From the NCBI GenBank assembly GCA_027575765.1, contig JANBPT010000213.1, positions 1 through 55,747 on the forward strand: a stretch of DNA of 55,747 nt, in the 5' to 3' direction. The translations under genes and the position numbers were made by a program. Origin of the DNA: Tieghemiomyces parasiticus (lineage: Eukaryota; Kickxellomycota; Dimargaritomycetes; Dimargaritales; Dimargaritaceae). The notes beneath the pieces are model-generated. The model saw only the letters and a list, made by a program, of their open reading frames with translations. It did no database searches and had not been told where the DNA came from. Below, piece by piece: positions 1 through 12,762 of the stretch (its first letter is position 1; each line of letters starts with the position of its first letter).

Positions 1-2086
1 ACGCCGCGAACCAAGACGGAAGCGCGTTGTTTACATGATGTGGGACCTTCTAACATTCTCCCATTATCATTAAAAAAATGTATTTCCCCACCGCCCGATG
101 TCCCACTTCTGTGCCATCCTCTACTGTCGGTCCCACCCTCTCCCCTACATACCCTGTCCATACACCCTGCTGCTTCACCCTCCCCCCAAAAAAATAATAA
201 TAATAATAATTAATAGAATACAGAGTCCGCCTACATCTTACTGACATCCCACCCAATCTTCATCCACTGTCGGGATTTTTGAATACGGTTGCTGCGAGGC
301 TGAGGATGCCCCGCACATGTCCTTGTTGCTATGAGTAGTAAAAACGGGCGGTCCGCAACGGAGGCCGATTTCCACAAGCCCCGTCTGGCTGTACGCTCCG
401 CCACAAGTCACTTCATCGACACGCCCGGTTCACAAGGGATACGGAAGACACCCGCAATAGATTAATAAGGATTGAGGCGAGGCCGATCTTAATTGCCAGA
501 CGTCCTCGCGCAGGGGAGGTCGGCGGTGGAACGATTGATAGAGCCGGCCGACCCTTGAAACCGACCCCGAGGTACTAAGGATATATATCGTGGCGTGGTC
601 AACGTAGTCGGGCTTCCCATTGGCCCCAGTGTACCGCAGTGGAGAAGACCCCCTGACAGCCCTGGGGGATGACATGTACCTATTCCCCCTCTCTTATCAT
701 CTCCTCCTGCACCATGCCTGTCTAACGCAGGTGGCAATTGAGGCGTACTGGTCCACGGGCTCCGGGCTCTGTCCATCCGTGGCTCTATGCCTGGCCTGCC
801 CTAGCGACCAGGCCAACCACAGCAACACCTGTCGTTTTGGTAAGCACAATCCGTACGTGGCAGTCAAAGTAAGCCGGGCTCGGTCGATAGATGCCGGCGA
901 TTGCCGTGTCACAACCCCCGCGTCTGGCAGCCTGGCCAGACCGGACAACTCGACGCGTCTGGTAGGGGCGGTGGCGGGCAGCTGCCACGGGTTCCGATTG
1001 CCCAGCTAGTGGCCCTTCACCCAACGGCCACATGTCACGGTCTTTTCGTTCCCATTGTTCAGTCCCCCGAGGGTCAATCCATTGCCAGCAGGTGGCCCGT
1101 GGCCCTGTTGGGTGTGTGGAAGCCCAGGCTGAGGGAAGTCGCAGCACGTTGAGCGGTTTAGGGGCGACCATGTGGAATATATACCTAATCTCCCCCTCCC
1201 AAGTACTCCAGTGCCAGTTCGTTGGAACAGCCGGCGAAGCGACGGGTAGCATCCTGCCAGAGGATGCCCCAGCATAGGTCATCGTAGCAGACGGGCTCTA
1301 CGCCGCCCATCACCAGTTAGGGTGCAGGCGGAACACCAGCGCCGGGGCGTGGCAGGGGATACCCACCAGCAGCAGTGTAACCTGTTACTCCCGACATATC
1401 TGCGATGCTATGGCCTAATGACGTAGCCGTGCTGGGGGGGGGTCCCTGATCTCCTGGCCGTATCCTTGCCGCCGTCCTCTTGGGCCCCACATAGCGTATC
1501 GACCGGCTCCTTGACAACCCAAAGGGCCTGGAGAGTGGTGGAATTGGCCTCTGTCGGGGCGGAGAAGCACTCGTCCCTACCAGATGTCCGCACTACAGTA
1601 TCATCCCTTCCCTCGGCCCCTTGTAGGCTTTGCAATCGGGTTCATTAAGACATTCCAACCTTGTCCTGCTCATCTCACCCACCCCTGACTCAGCGACTCT
1701 CTCCCCAACGCCGCCTGCCACGTTTCTGGGCTGTATCATACCCTGCCCGTCCGCTCTGACCAACAAAACTTGAACCCCGCCTGCCAAGGATCGGCATTGC
1801 TCCGCCGTTGGTTTTAACAGTACACCCTTTGCTCTTTGGCTGCTTCTTCCTCCAGGCCAGAGTCCGCCCGTGTCTACTCCCTTCCCCAGCCTTATTCCGC
1901 TCGTCTTTTTCACATACTAATTGCAGTACCCGAAGGCCCACCCGCATCCCCCACCCAGTTCACATTTCCTTTCACAGCCACCTCATCGTCGCAAGCCGCT
2001 TCGCTATTCAACCACGTTGGCCGCACCCTGCGTCTCCCAACTCTGTCCGCGCCAAGTATAGCCCCTTTGACCCGCATCCGTACCCC
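1..2086. other. no gene recognised
   Basis: I see no convincing gene here. Short open frames overlap on both strands without recognisable motifs, and no splice-joined reading frame makes sense. The last 200-300 bases are pyrimidine-rich and are probably the promoter and 5' leader of the exchanger gene that follows. Confidence 0.5.
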
Positions 2087-4745
2087 ATGGACGCGGCCAC
2101 CGGTTCCTTCCCGTCCCTGGCCAAACGCCAAGAGGACGAGGAAGGCAAGGAGCTCTACTCAAGCTGGGCCCTCTTTCTACTCCTTACGCTCATGGTGTGC
2201 TCGTTGATGCTCAGCTACTTCCTGCAGCGTCGCAAGATTCAGGTCATCCACGAGTCGGTGGTCTCGCTGTTGGCAGGTAAGTATCCATACCCGTCTCTCT
2301 TTTTTTGGCCCCGCAGCGACACGGGGTTGTACTCGGGACTTGTAGCTCCAACCTGGTGGCCACGGTCTTGTCGGCCTAAATCCTCCCCCTTTACCGCTCT
2401 AGTCGCCGGCGGCCTACCGATCAAACCCCCGTATTAAAATCGCCCGTACACATGCCTGCCCTATTTGTCCACCACCCCACGCGCTCTCCTCCCAGGTATG
2501 CTGGTCGGCCTGTTTATCCGCGCGGCCAACCTCTACCACATCAGGGACATGGTGACGTTTGACCACACCTACTTCTTCAACATGCTCCTCCCGCCAATCA
2601 TCCTGCACTGTGGCTATTCGCTCAACAAGAAAGACTTCTTCAGTCTGGCCATCCCCATCTTCGCGTTCGCTTTCGTGGGTACATTCATCAGCGCCATGGT
2701 AACTGGCCTCCTGGCCTACTTTTACTCAGCAACGGGGCTGGAGCACGTCAACCTAAGTTTCCTGGAGTGTCTTATGGTGGGCGCCATCCTCTCGTCGACC
2801 GATCCGGTTACGGTACTGGCCGTGTTCCAGCAGCTCAAGGTCGACCCCAAACTATACACCATCATCTTTGGCGAGTCCATGCTCAACGACGCAGTGAGCA
2901 TCGTGCTGTACGAGTCATACAAGCAGTTCCGCGGCCAGACGCTGCACCTGGGCAACATGATCCAGATCATCGGCCTGTTCTTTTTGGTCTTTACGGTCTC
3001 GTTGCTCATCGGCCTGCTGGCCGGTGCATTCTGTGCCCTGGTTCTCAAGCTCACCCAGTTACACCGCTTCCGTCACCTTGAGATTTGCTTCATCACCATG
3101 GTGGCCTACAATACCTACTTTATTTCTAACGGCATCCAAATGTCGGGTAAGTAGCGAGTGCGTTAGTATTTTTTATTATTATTTTGCTAGTGGTCCATAT
3201 CCGTGCACCTCTGAGGGCCCTGCCAAAATCAAGGGGGCGTGCCATATAGGTACGCTAGTTTAAATCACCCTAACCCCACTTCTCCACTGCCGTCCCCGCC
3301 ATTATACCCCTCCCGTCTCCGTAGGTATCGTGTCTCTCCTGTTCTGCGGTATTGCACTGAAGCACTACGCGTTTCAAAACATGTCCACGGGGACCCAGCA
3401 CACCATCCACGACATGTTCCACGTGCTCGCCCAGCTCTCAGAAAATTTCATCTTCATCTATCTGGGAATCACGCTCTTCACCAACCTGGAGGCCATGTAC
3501 AAGCCAGTCTTTATTATCTACATGATTCTGGTCATCATCATCTCGCGTTTCGTGTCGGTGTTCCCGCTGTCACGCCTACTCAACTACGTTACGGTGCGTT
3601 TCCTGGGCCAGCGCGAGAAATGCGTGTCGTACGAACATCAGACCATGCTGTTCTGGGCGGGTCTCCGCGGGGCGGTCGCCTTCGCCCTGGCCGGCGATAT
3701 GCCCGGGCACAGCGGCCACGTGACGCGTGCTATGGTGCTGGTCGTTGTGGTGTTCAGTGTGGTGGCCTTTGGCGGGACCATCCCCACCGTCGTCCGCCTG
3801 CTCAATATCCCCACGGGCGTGGAACCCGAGGGCGGACACCCGGAGGATTTCGAACGACGGCCCTCGGCTGCCAGCGCCCACCTCCTGCCGACCGGGCGCC
3901 GTGTGACTTCTCGCCACCGTGGCGATCCAGCATCCGCGTCTCGACTGACCGAGGATGGGTACAGCGATAGTGAGTTTAGCCGAACGAGCACCGACGACCC
4001 CTACGTGGTGCGGTACCAGCCCCCGGTCAGCCGCACAGCGTCCGCCACCCAGTGGGGCGACTACCAGCTGCCCGCGAATGTACCCGGTAGCGCTGTCCAC
4101 ACCGACGGGGCGGGACTGGCCACCGCCAACGACACGTCATCACCTGCCTCCCTGGGGCTCCAACTGGATACCATTCCCGCTTCGACGGTGGCTGGTCACC
4201 ATAGCATCGCCCGCACGGCCAGCAATCCGCAGCGGTCCGGATTACTGGCCACGGGGTCCTCCCCATGCCCCATCGGACCGGAAGAGGACCTGACCCGGAG
4301 TCGCCCCGCCAGCGTGGCCAACCAGCTCTACGGCTACCGCGATCCGTCCTCTGGCAGCGTCCCGCCGCATCCGCCTTCGCCTACCGCTAGTGCCACGGCG
4401 GCTGCGGCTGCGCTCCGTGGAGGGGCCTCAACTCACCACGCCGTGGCAGTTCCGTCTGTCCCGAGCGACGGTGGTGACGGGAAGGCCTCCCAGAGTGAAG
4501 CCGGTAGTACACCCCAGGCCTGGCTGCAGGCTCTGGACTCTAAATTTATCAAGCCGCTGCTTACCCGGGCGCCCTCGCCCCTGTCCTCGACCGATCCACC
4601 AGCCACAGCAGGCCACCCGTATGCGACCCGATCACCTCAACCTGCGGGCCACCATGGCGGGGCAAGTGCCAGCAGCGGCAGCGTTGGGCTTCACAGTGAA
4701 TCGTCAAGGGATCGCAAATCGCCGTCTGACGGTGGCGCTTCGTAA
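2087..4745 (+). CDS. Na+/H+ exchanger, NHX/NHE (CPA1) family
   Basis: Exons 2087-2276, 2496-3146 and 3325-4745 (GTAAGT donors, CAG/TAG acceptors) join in frame to 753 residues. The protein should swap lumenal or external Na+ or K+ for H+ in endosomal, vacuolar or plasma membranes. Visible family marks are a FFNMLLPPIIL segment near residues 90-100 (the amiloride-associated helix), GESMLNDAVS at about 189-198 with the ion-binding Asn-Asp pair, ENFIFIYLGITLF in exon 3, and LFWAGLRGAVAFALA near 389-403. About a dozen hydrophobic helices fill residues 30-440. The last roughly 300 residues are a low-complexity Ser/Pro/Ala/Thr tail, longer than that of yeast Nhx1. The first exon could be read from further upstream, but the ATG at 2087 gives a sensible N-terminus leading into the first membrane helix. 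Family assignment is firm; the compartment is not shown. Confidence 0.93.
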
Positions 4746-4815
4746 CACAGTGAAGAGGGGGGAATTTCAGCTGGTCTGCCGCCGTAATTTTGTGACAATA
4801 CTTGTATAATCTGCA

Positions 4816-4821
4816 ATTAAA
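4816..4821 (+). terminator. poly(A) signal ATTAAA
   Basis: ATTAAA lies 71 bases after the exchanger stop codon, a normal distance for 3' end formation. Confidence 0.45.
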
Positions 4822-6010
4822 GTGGACGGGGTTTCGTCCGGTGAAGTGCTATACCTTAGGATGGAGAGGGGTATTGCGAGCCGTGGCATATCTGATCCAA
4901 ACCACTTTCACGTGTAAAAATCTAATGTCTATCGGCGGCTATGGATGATTAGGTTAGGGTGGGAGGTGCCAGGGCCCCTCCGGTTCATTTCTTTGTCGAT
5001 TCTCCCGCTACGCCCCCCCCCGTGAGCTGTATTGGGGCTCAAGAGATAGGCCCCATTATCCCCCCAAACCAATCGGGATAAAATCAGAGGGCGTGGCAGT
5101 GAAAAATATTATATAGAATAATGCCGGGGCAGGGGAAATGGAGGCGGTAGAGCGATAATGCCGATCGTTGGCATGATTGGTATCGAGTTAACCCATGGGC
5201 AGGGTCCAAGTGCATGGGGGAGGGTGGAGAGTTGCTCACCAATTGGCCCTACCCTGCACATCCTCCTCCTCCTCTCCTCATGGGCCAAGCCTGTGCGCGC
5301 CCGATGCTTGCCGAGTCCTGGAGCTGCTTCCTCCGTCTGATCACCACCTTGATGTTGTCCCATCTCCTACCTTTCAACTCTTTACCTTAGCACAGATTGC
5401 TTTTTATCTTCTTGCCATCCATTTCCGCACTGGCTTGACCACTACAGCTGCTGGAACTTTGAAAGGCGGAGGAAGTTCAAGTCGTATTACTGGACCTAAA
5501 GCCAGGGTGCCATGATCTCCTCCTCCCATTTTTTTGTTTTTCATTCTCACTCCTTTCACACACGTTGGCGAACCAGTCGGGTGCGAGCGGAGTGGCGCAA
5601 CTGGTGAGAAGGCCCTAGTCACCATCGAGTCAAGTCATTCTGCCGTTGAAGTGTGGGGTTGCCCAAGGGAGGCGGACCTAGATGGCGTGGTTCTTGTGTA
5701 TTGGTAGGGTATCTAATTGGTGCGTGTGCTGATCATCGTGGGCGGTTCCAGGACTTCCACCATCCATTGGGGACCTCCGTTGTTTAACCTAATCGGTTCT
5801 TCAGTGTTACATACTGCAGATGGATGTCGCTGAAGTGTGGCGGATGAGAGTGGAGGAGGATGCGTCCCTCTCACTATCTCCTTTTACTATATTTTTACAC
5901 AGCATCAGCTATAGTTACGACCCGGGTCTTACCGACTTATCGACCTTGATCTAATGGTCAGTAAAATATCTCACACTCGTTTCCTCCGTATGGTAAACTT
6001 GGTCTCAAAG

Positions 6011-6018
6011 TATAAAAG
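6011..6018 (+). promoter_or_regulatory. TATA box candidate
   Basis: TATAAAAG about 220 bases before the start codon of the first lipase-like gene. It matches the consensus and is on the right strand, but the start of transcription is not visible. Confidence 0.35.
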
Positions 6019-6238
6019 GTCTGGGCAGAGCCGCGGCTAACCTTGATCGATCATGCTTATTATACCACTCACTTCCAATTTACCGGACGCTAGCCTACTT
6101 TGTCACCCGTGTATCCACTCTTTTTGATAGAAGGATTACTATTTTTCTGGTACATACCGTATCACATCACATAAGACATTACCAAACCCACCACATACAC
6201 ACACTCACTCTTCCCCCTCTTCATTATATAGCCTTATC

Positions 6239-7789
6239 ATGGACCGCTTCACGGTGACTACCCGCGTGTTCCACGCCCCACACAACGACCGTCGTTTAGT
6301 GGCAAAAGAATTCGTGCCCCGCCGGGCTGCCACTTTAACCGTACCTCAGGAGGGTCGGGCCATCACGCTCCTCTTCGTTCATGCCACCGGCTTCCATAAA
6401 GAACTCTGGGAACCTACCCTCGAGGCCATGTCGCTTGACAGCTCCGAGGCTGCTGCGGCCGCCGCCAGAGCCACCCCTGAAAAGAAAGCTTCGGGAAATG
6501 GGCCCACAGGGCAAGAGTGCGTATCTTACAGCAATACCAACGGGCACTCCTCTATCATGGTAAAGCCCACCCTGGCTAGTCATCTTCACCCCGAGGGTGC
6601 GTGGTATGTCGATCGTGTCGTGACGTTTGATTGTTTTAATCACGGAGATAGTGCGGTACTCAACAAGGACCGGCTTGGTAATAAGCGTAAGTCACCCTGA
6701 GCTACCGTCTCACCCCCCCTTCCCGCCTTATAATGGCCATTGTTTGACCCATTGGTATCCCCCTAGTCAGCGTTCGTTACACTCACCCATTGGATTGCCT
6801 CTCTCGATGCATTTCTGATATTCATTACCACTTGACCGTTCGATGACAGTAACCTGGACGAGCTTTGCGCACGATATCATCGATATCACGGAACAGATAC
6901 GGTCCAATTCTACCATGGTCGGCATCGGCCATTCCTTCGGAGCTTCTTCTTTGTAAGTAACTCCGCAAAGCACGACGCTAAAGCTTCTCCGGCATCACCA
7001 ATCCGAGTTCCGTGTCAAACGTCATCGCCACTTTACCCAACTGAGACCCTATTGCCCTCTGAGCTAAACCCAAACACCCCCCCTTGCATACCGTCACCAC
7101 CTTCCCTTCATCAAAACCTTTCACTGTACGACACTACGAACTACAGACTCATCGCTCAACTTCTCCGGCCAGATATATTTGACGCCATCTTCGCGGTGGA
7201 ACCCGTGTTGGCTTTTGCGGAAGGATTCCACGGACATAAGTACGAACTGACGCTTAGACGGCGCGCTGTATGGAATAGTAAGGCCCACGCTATCAAATAC
7301 TTCACCAAACATCCGTTCTTTGCGACCTGGGACCCGCGGGTCCTTCAGATTTTCCTCCGTCACGGACTTAGCCCGGCCACTACGGCTTCTCAGACCACCA
7401 AGGCCGAAGGCAAAGGTAATGAAACCGTTGCCATTACAACAGCTTCTGCCGCCACCACTACCACCGCCGTTCAACTCAAATGCCAACCTCGTGATGAGTA
7501 CGAAACCTACATGGGCGGCTGGGTGGATAGTGTTCGGACTATTGATAACATGAGTGAGATCATTTGTCCGACACGGTTTCTCCTGGGTGAGCTGTCATCG
7601 GTTTGCCCCAACTCCAAGTATGCCCAATCCTACGCCTCATCTTGTCTATTGTCGGATGCGCGGGTGGCTAAGGACCTGGGTCACCTAATCCCTATGGAGA
7701 GTCCTGAAACGGTGGCTCACCAACTCGGTCTCTTTTTGAGTGACCGTTTGGTACTCAATACTGGTCTGCAGTTCCGCTCTCGGCTCTAG
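6239..7789 (+). CDS. Lpx1-like alpha/beta hydrolase, copy 1 (PTS1 SRL)
   Basis: Exons 6239-6686, 6850-6952 and 7147-7789 give 397 residues. The fold family is alpha/beta hydrolase, closest in layout to yeast Lpx1, a peroxisomal lipase. An oxyanion-hole segment HATGFHKELWEP starts at residue 48. FDCFNHGDSA comes at the end of exon 1. The nucleophile elbow GIGHSFGA has Ser about 178. The likely catalytic His is in DLGHLIPMESPE (about 363). The protein ends FRSRL, and SRL is a canonical peroxisomal targeting signal type 1. Intron 1 is phase 1 and intron 2 phase 2, shared with three paralogs downstream on the same strand. It probably hydrolyses lipid esters in the peroxisome matrix; the substrate is unknown. 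Confidence 0.88.
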
Positions 7790-7952
7790 GCATACGCGTC
7801 AACGGAGTTCCTCTAATTTGAAGAGGGGGGGGGGAGAAGTGACGTATTCTCAACCCTCTACCATTTTATGATCATTGTTATTTCATACATTTCTCTCTCT
7901 CACTATTGTCATCCACAACATTCATCCCTCACACTTTTGTAATACCGTGGCA

Positions 7953-7958
7953 AATAAA
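7953..7958 (+). terminator. poly(A) signal AATAAA
   Basis: AATAAA 164 bases after the stop codon of copy 1, within a T-rich stretch. Confidence 0.4.
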
Positions 7959-8729
7959 CTCGTTCTCCGGCCCCAGGGTATACTGCGTGTTATATTTAGT
8001 GCGGCATTAATCTCAGTTGCCCATGAGCAGGCCTTTTTCGATCATTAAAAGGCACAACTAAAGCCTGTTCGCTCGATTATCCTTATACGGTGCCTATAAG
8101 CCATACTCCACCGCCTCTCGGCCAGTCCACCTTCTCCAGACTACCTTTTCGTTGCCACTCCCCGACACATGGCCGGGAGTCTGTCGCATTGTTCTGCACC
8201 TACTAGAATTCGATTGCAGTCACCCGTAGATCATTTTACCTGAATTGAGAACGTCCAGTGACCTTGTCTCCATTATACGCACAGTTTCTCTAGCTTAAAC
8301 GTGTGGGTTTTAACCAGGTATATTGATCATGTCACCAGAATACTTTGCCCATAAATTCTAACGATCTCCAGCTTTCTTGGGTTCAATCTCCGTCCATTGT
8401 TTACGCGTATGTACTGCCAGGTATCCATGTCTTTCTCGCTCACGCTCCCCCACCTTCCCGTATTTGTTCTCCCCTCCCATTTTCATCAATATTTACCATC
8501 TTTGTCTTGTTTACCACCGTTCATATCTCCATATTGCACCTCTCGCTTGCTCCTGTCCTTGTACCCTCCCAACAAAGTGGATAACTAAATTCACCATTTC
8601 TTTATCTTGACCAGCTTCCTCGATCCACACCCATTCATTTCCAATCACCATACCTTCTCCTGATTGTCTATCAATTCCGATAGTCCCGCTCCCTTGTTGG
8701 CCTGCCCCCCCCCTATAATTGAACGTCAC

Positions 8730-8820
8730 GTCACTACCCAGCTGCAGAAAGGTGCGGACGTGGCTCGTCAACTGTCCCTAAACCGGTTTGATGTCCTTTA
8801 CCGCGGGTCTGAATCACTAG
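8730..8820 (+). pseudogene. possible relic of hydrolase exon 2
   Basis: DVARQL matches copy 3 exactly, and a GSESL stands where the GHSLG elbow is expected. It has the same orientation as the array. The match is short and no flanking exon relic was found, so chance is possible. Confidence 0.25.
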
Positions 8821-10056
8821 AACGCACTGTGCCTTCGAATCCATGCTGCAGTTATGTATTGTACTTCACAATCTGCAATACTCAACACCTCTCTGGGATT
8901 GTCCTCACAGCTGCCTCGTGTATATATATATATATTCGCCAACGGCTTTCCCGCGCTATCCTATGGCCTTTGGTCCGTACAACAGTTTTCACATGTTTGA
9001 CAGGTCTGACTGTATTTTTCTATTATTCATATCCGACCTCCCCCCCACGTCATCGGTTCCTCCGGTGCTACTTAAACTTACTCTTTTCGTGAGAGTATCA
9101 TAGTGTACCCTAGCGTGTCCTCCCCACCCCTATCTTTTCCGCTGCCCGCCCACCCGATTACGTTCTCACTAACTTTCTAGTTACCCCTTTCCGAATCCTT
9201 GCTTCCTTACCCACTGGGAGCCTTATTCCGTTTAATCACACGCCATATTGTCTCACTGGTGAAGAATCGACAGCTTTTCAACCTCCTGTCCTGATTCTGA
9301 ACGGTATATGGGTCCATAGTTCTATTGAATCATATCTTGCTTTTGATAAAAAGCCGAACCCTACAATATGCAACGCTCTCAGGGGGTCCATACTAAAGGT
9401 AAGGTGCAGCGCTGACGTATTTGTATATTAATTAGAGACTGGCCTCTTTTGGCTACATATTGTATCATCCTAGCCAATCAAGACAAGGGTCAGTCGATAG
9501 TCAGTGAAGTAGTCTAGGCGATTTGGTGCAGGAAAGCAGTCCATACCGTGTAATACCTGAAAGAGAGAAAGAGGGGTGTGTGTGTTTATGTTGTGGCCAA
9601 AAAAAGCAAAAAGATGTTTCCAGCCTAGTGCTTGTCAACTAGAATACACGGGCAAAGATGGTGTTCAAACCACTCCACACAAGTACATGGCTCAAGTTAA
9701 GGGGTAGACACTGCAGGACTAGACTTCCGTACATTAGTGAAAAAGACAGAACACTATACGCATTGTGGATAGCCGCTGGTTGATTTCCCCCCTGCGCACT
9801 ATGATACCCCCCCCCTTCTCCCACCAGAGTTCTGAGCCCTCGCAGTCCCCACTCGAACGCGCCCTTATAAGCGCCGCAAACTTCAGCTCGGTGGTGTATT
9901 CCCTGTAAGAAGCTTAGATTAATTGCCGCACCAATTCTGTCTGTTCTCTTGTACGCCCACTTAGCATTGCTCATCGACCCGTCTCCGTTCGCAGCTTTTG
10001 GCTTAGACAGCGGCGTATTGCATTTCGCCTGTCTAGCCTTCCTGGTATAGCCAAGC

Positions 10057-11511
10057 ATGGATCGCTTCACCATTACGTCGACCGTGTTTGACGCCCCGCA
10101 GAACGGGCACAAGATAGCCGCCAAGATTTACACCCCACGTCGAGAGGCCTCCGACCCCGGCCGAGGGCACGTCCTCACACTGCTGCTGGTGCACGCTGCA
10201 GGCTTTCACAAGGAAATATGGGAACCGACCCTAGAAACGTTGCCGTTGGACAGCACCCAGGTTAGCGATACCAAGGCAGAGAGTCGGAACGAACAGGCCC
10301 CGAGGCCACATGAGTGTGAAGCCTATAATAATACCAACGGCTATGTCTCGGCCGTCCTACGTTCCACTCCTACTTCCAATCACTACCTTGGTCGGTGGCA
10401 TATTAGCCGAATCGTTGCGATTGATATATTCGACCATGGCGACAGTTCCGCTCTCAATCAGTCCAAACTAGACCGTAAACGTAGGTACCATAGGCCCACG
10501 AAGGAGGGGGGGTTAAGACAGTCAAGACAATTAGATGATATGTGGTAGTTTTCTTCGGCTCGCCCGCCGTTCCGCTCCTTTCCCGGTCAAAAATCTCACA
10601 CACTTCATGATACCACCACCACCACCTGATGATGCCTAGCTACATGGTCAATTATAGCACGTGACCTCGCCGATGTCACTCGGCAGGTGCGGACCAGCTC
10701 GATGCTCGTTGGCGTTGGCCACTCTCTTGGAGCGTCAATTATGTAAGTCCAGAGGCTGAATCGATTTGCCTGCATAGAAGTAGTACTCTAGCCTCGCAAC
10801 CAATGTGTACCCACCCCCCTAAGTCACGGGTGCCGGAATAGTTAACCCCCAGCCAACTAATTCCTCCTATACCTTACTGACCCCTCGTTGGGCTTTGCTG
10901 TGAATAGGCTCACCGCCCAAATCGTTAACCCGGGACTGTTCGACGCCATCTTCGCAGTCGAGCCCATCTTGGCGCCCAACCCGAACTTTAACCAAACCTT
11001 TGACCACATACTAAAAAGCCGTACCGTCTGGAAGAGCGAAAGGTTCGCCACCAAGCACGCCATTGACCATCCCTTCTACGCGACCTGGGATCCACGCTCC
11101 CACAAAGTATACCTTCGCTACGGCCTGAGCCCGACCGAAGGGCCCACCGCGGAGACCCAGGATGGTCACACCATGACTCCAGCCCAAGTCTTGAAACCCA
11201 ACTGCCACTCACGGGACGAGTTTGAAACTTACGTGGGTGGCTGGAACGAATGCGTCTGGGCCATTGAGCATCTGCGGGAAATAATCTGTCCCACGCGGTT
11301 CCTCACGGGTCAACTCTCGTCTGTGTGTCCCAATCCCCGATTCACCAAGGCTTACGCCTCGTCCTGCTTCCTCTCGGATGGACGCGCGGCGAAGGGGTTG
11401 GGCCACCTAATCGTTATGGAAAGCCCCGAAACGACGGCCCACCAGATGGGGATTTTCTTGAATGATATCCTGGTGGTTATCAACGGACTACGAATGCGTT
11501 CACTGATTTAA
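10057..11511 (+). CDS. Lpx1-like alpha/beta hydrolase, copy 2 (no PTS1)
   Basis: Exons 10057-10480, 10640-10742 and 10908-11511 give 376 residues. Both introns match copy 1 in position and phase, and exon 2 is again exactly 103 nt. Motifs are HAAGFHKEIWEP, IDIFDHGDSSA, the elbow GVGHSLGAS (Ser about 170) and GLGHLIVMESPE (His about 342). The catalytic residues therefore look intact. The protein ends RMRSLI; SLI does not fit the [SAC][KRH][LM] PTS1 pattern, so this copy may have left the peroxisome or may enter on another paralog. It lies 2.27 kb after copy 1 on the same strand. Confidence 0.86.
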
Positions 11512-12681
11512 TCAGGAATACAGAGCTGGTCATGTTTTTATCTGGTCTTTATAACCTTTCCATTAGAACATACGGATATTTCCCGGCCACCATTATGCCC
11601 TCGACCGGAGAGGGGCCTGTCATGATGGGTAAATACTAGACAGTAATTATGCAGAATCGTACTCCTCAGTTCAAGGGCAGTTGCATAGGGATAATTAAGG
11701 AAGGATATACAGGTTGGGTCTGTTGGTGGCCATTGGCTTTGATTCAGGGTGTTGAGGCCACCATGTATCTGGGTGTGCAAGGACCTGATGGGTCGTGTCT
11801 CAGTGTGTTCCTTGACCTCCTGCCCTAGCCTTTGAGGCGGGCTAAGGGCTTCCACGAGCCAGTCGGTCGATACATTCTGGTGGCAGGCGGTTGGCGGTTG
11901 CCATTAGTAATAGGACAGTCCACAGTTGCCTTACGTAAAGCACAGGATTCCGCACGATACCATAAAGTAGAAGGGTTCCAGAAATAGACCCCCAGCGCGG
12001 ACCTCCTGCCGCAGGATATGGAAGGACCTGCGCCACATCTCTCCCTTCGGCATTGTACTTCGAGAGTAAATTCGGGTGGAGGTTGCGGCGGTAACCGCCG
12101 GAAATCGGCTTCCTCCCCTGTTTCATGTCCAGCCGTTCAACTATCATACCTCACTCGTTTACCCCAGGTGTACCTACATGGTTGATTTGACCTGGGCGTC
12201 GTAGGTGGATCAAATAGGTCACCCCCGCGGTGCACTTTCCTCCTCCCCCCTCCTCCACTCGCCCTGGTTAGCCGTGTCGTACCTGTGGCCGATATGTCTA
12301 GGCTGTTACTCGCCCCTTCGCGATGACAAGGGGGTGGTTTAATGGCTGTGGGGTATCAGTGGCCACTTGGCTCGCACTAACAATATCAGCCACTGTGAAG
12401 GTAGGGTCAGCCTGTGTCATCCACAGCCCATTAAATGGTGTGTACAACACTGCCAGTCACTTGACGACGCTAGTTGACTCTGCATCCTTGCCACGTCAGC
12501 ATGTGAGCGGGGCGATGTTGTCGAGTGCGATGGGGGGTTTTCCGTTTGGCATTGTCGGATTGGGACGCTTGTCATGGGCGTATGGGATAGGCTTAAATGA
12601 CTCTACGCGAGGGAGGGCACGATGGGCCATGGACGTACAGCATGTGCCAGGGCGGCTTACCGATAGCGGATTAAAAAAACG

Positions 12682-12762
12682 AGCGATCGATATCTCGGAA
12701 CAGGAACGACAAGGAGTGGGAGAGGCGGAAGGGGGCGTTGGAGACCATTGTGGCGGCGGTCG
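12682..12762 (+). pseudogene. possible relic of hydrolase exon 2
   Basis: The frame reads AIDISEQERQ followed by GGVGDHCGGG. Copy 1 exon 2 has IIDITEQIRS followed by VGIGHSFGA. The first 18 bases (ATCGATATC onward through GGAACAG) are nearly identical to copy 1. The nucleophile Ser is lost. I see no clear exon 1 or exon 3 remnant around it. Confidence 0.4.

Larger units (their letters stand above)
4746..6238. other. intergenic, promoter of first lipase-like gene
   Basis: No gene is visible. The right end holds a TATA motif at 6011 and a C/A-rich leader just before the ATG at 6239. Short C and G runs occur near 5015 and 5060. Confidence 0.5.
7790..10056. other. intergenic with a possible decayed hydrolase exon
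   Basis: There is no intact gene. Around 8730-8820 a frame reads GADVARQLS and then RGSESL, recalling exon 2 of the neighbouring hydrolases (IIDVARQLG then GVGHSLGG in copy 3). A TA microsatellite sits near 8921-8934. Confidence 0.35.

Noticed and set aside
620..1282. Overlapping open frames on both strands (129 and 165 codons)
   Set aside because: Translations lack motifs, have several overlapping rivals, and no splice signals join them to anything.
4949..4959. TTAGGTTAGGG as an internal telomere repeat
   Set aside because: Barely two units, expected by chance in 55 kb.
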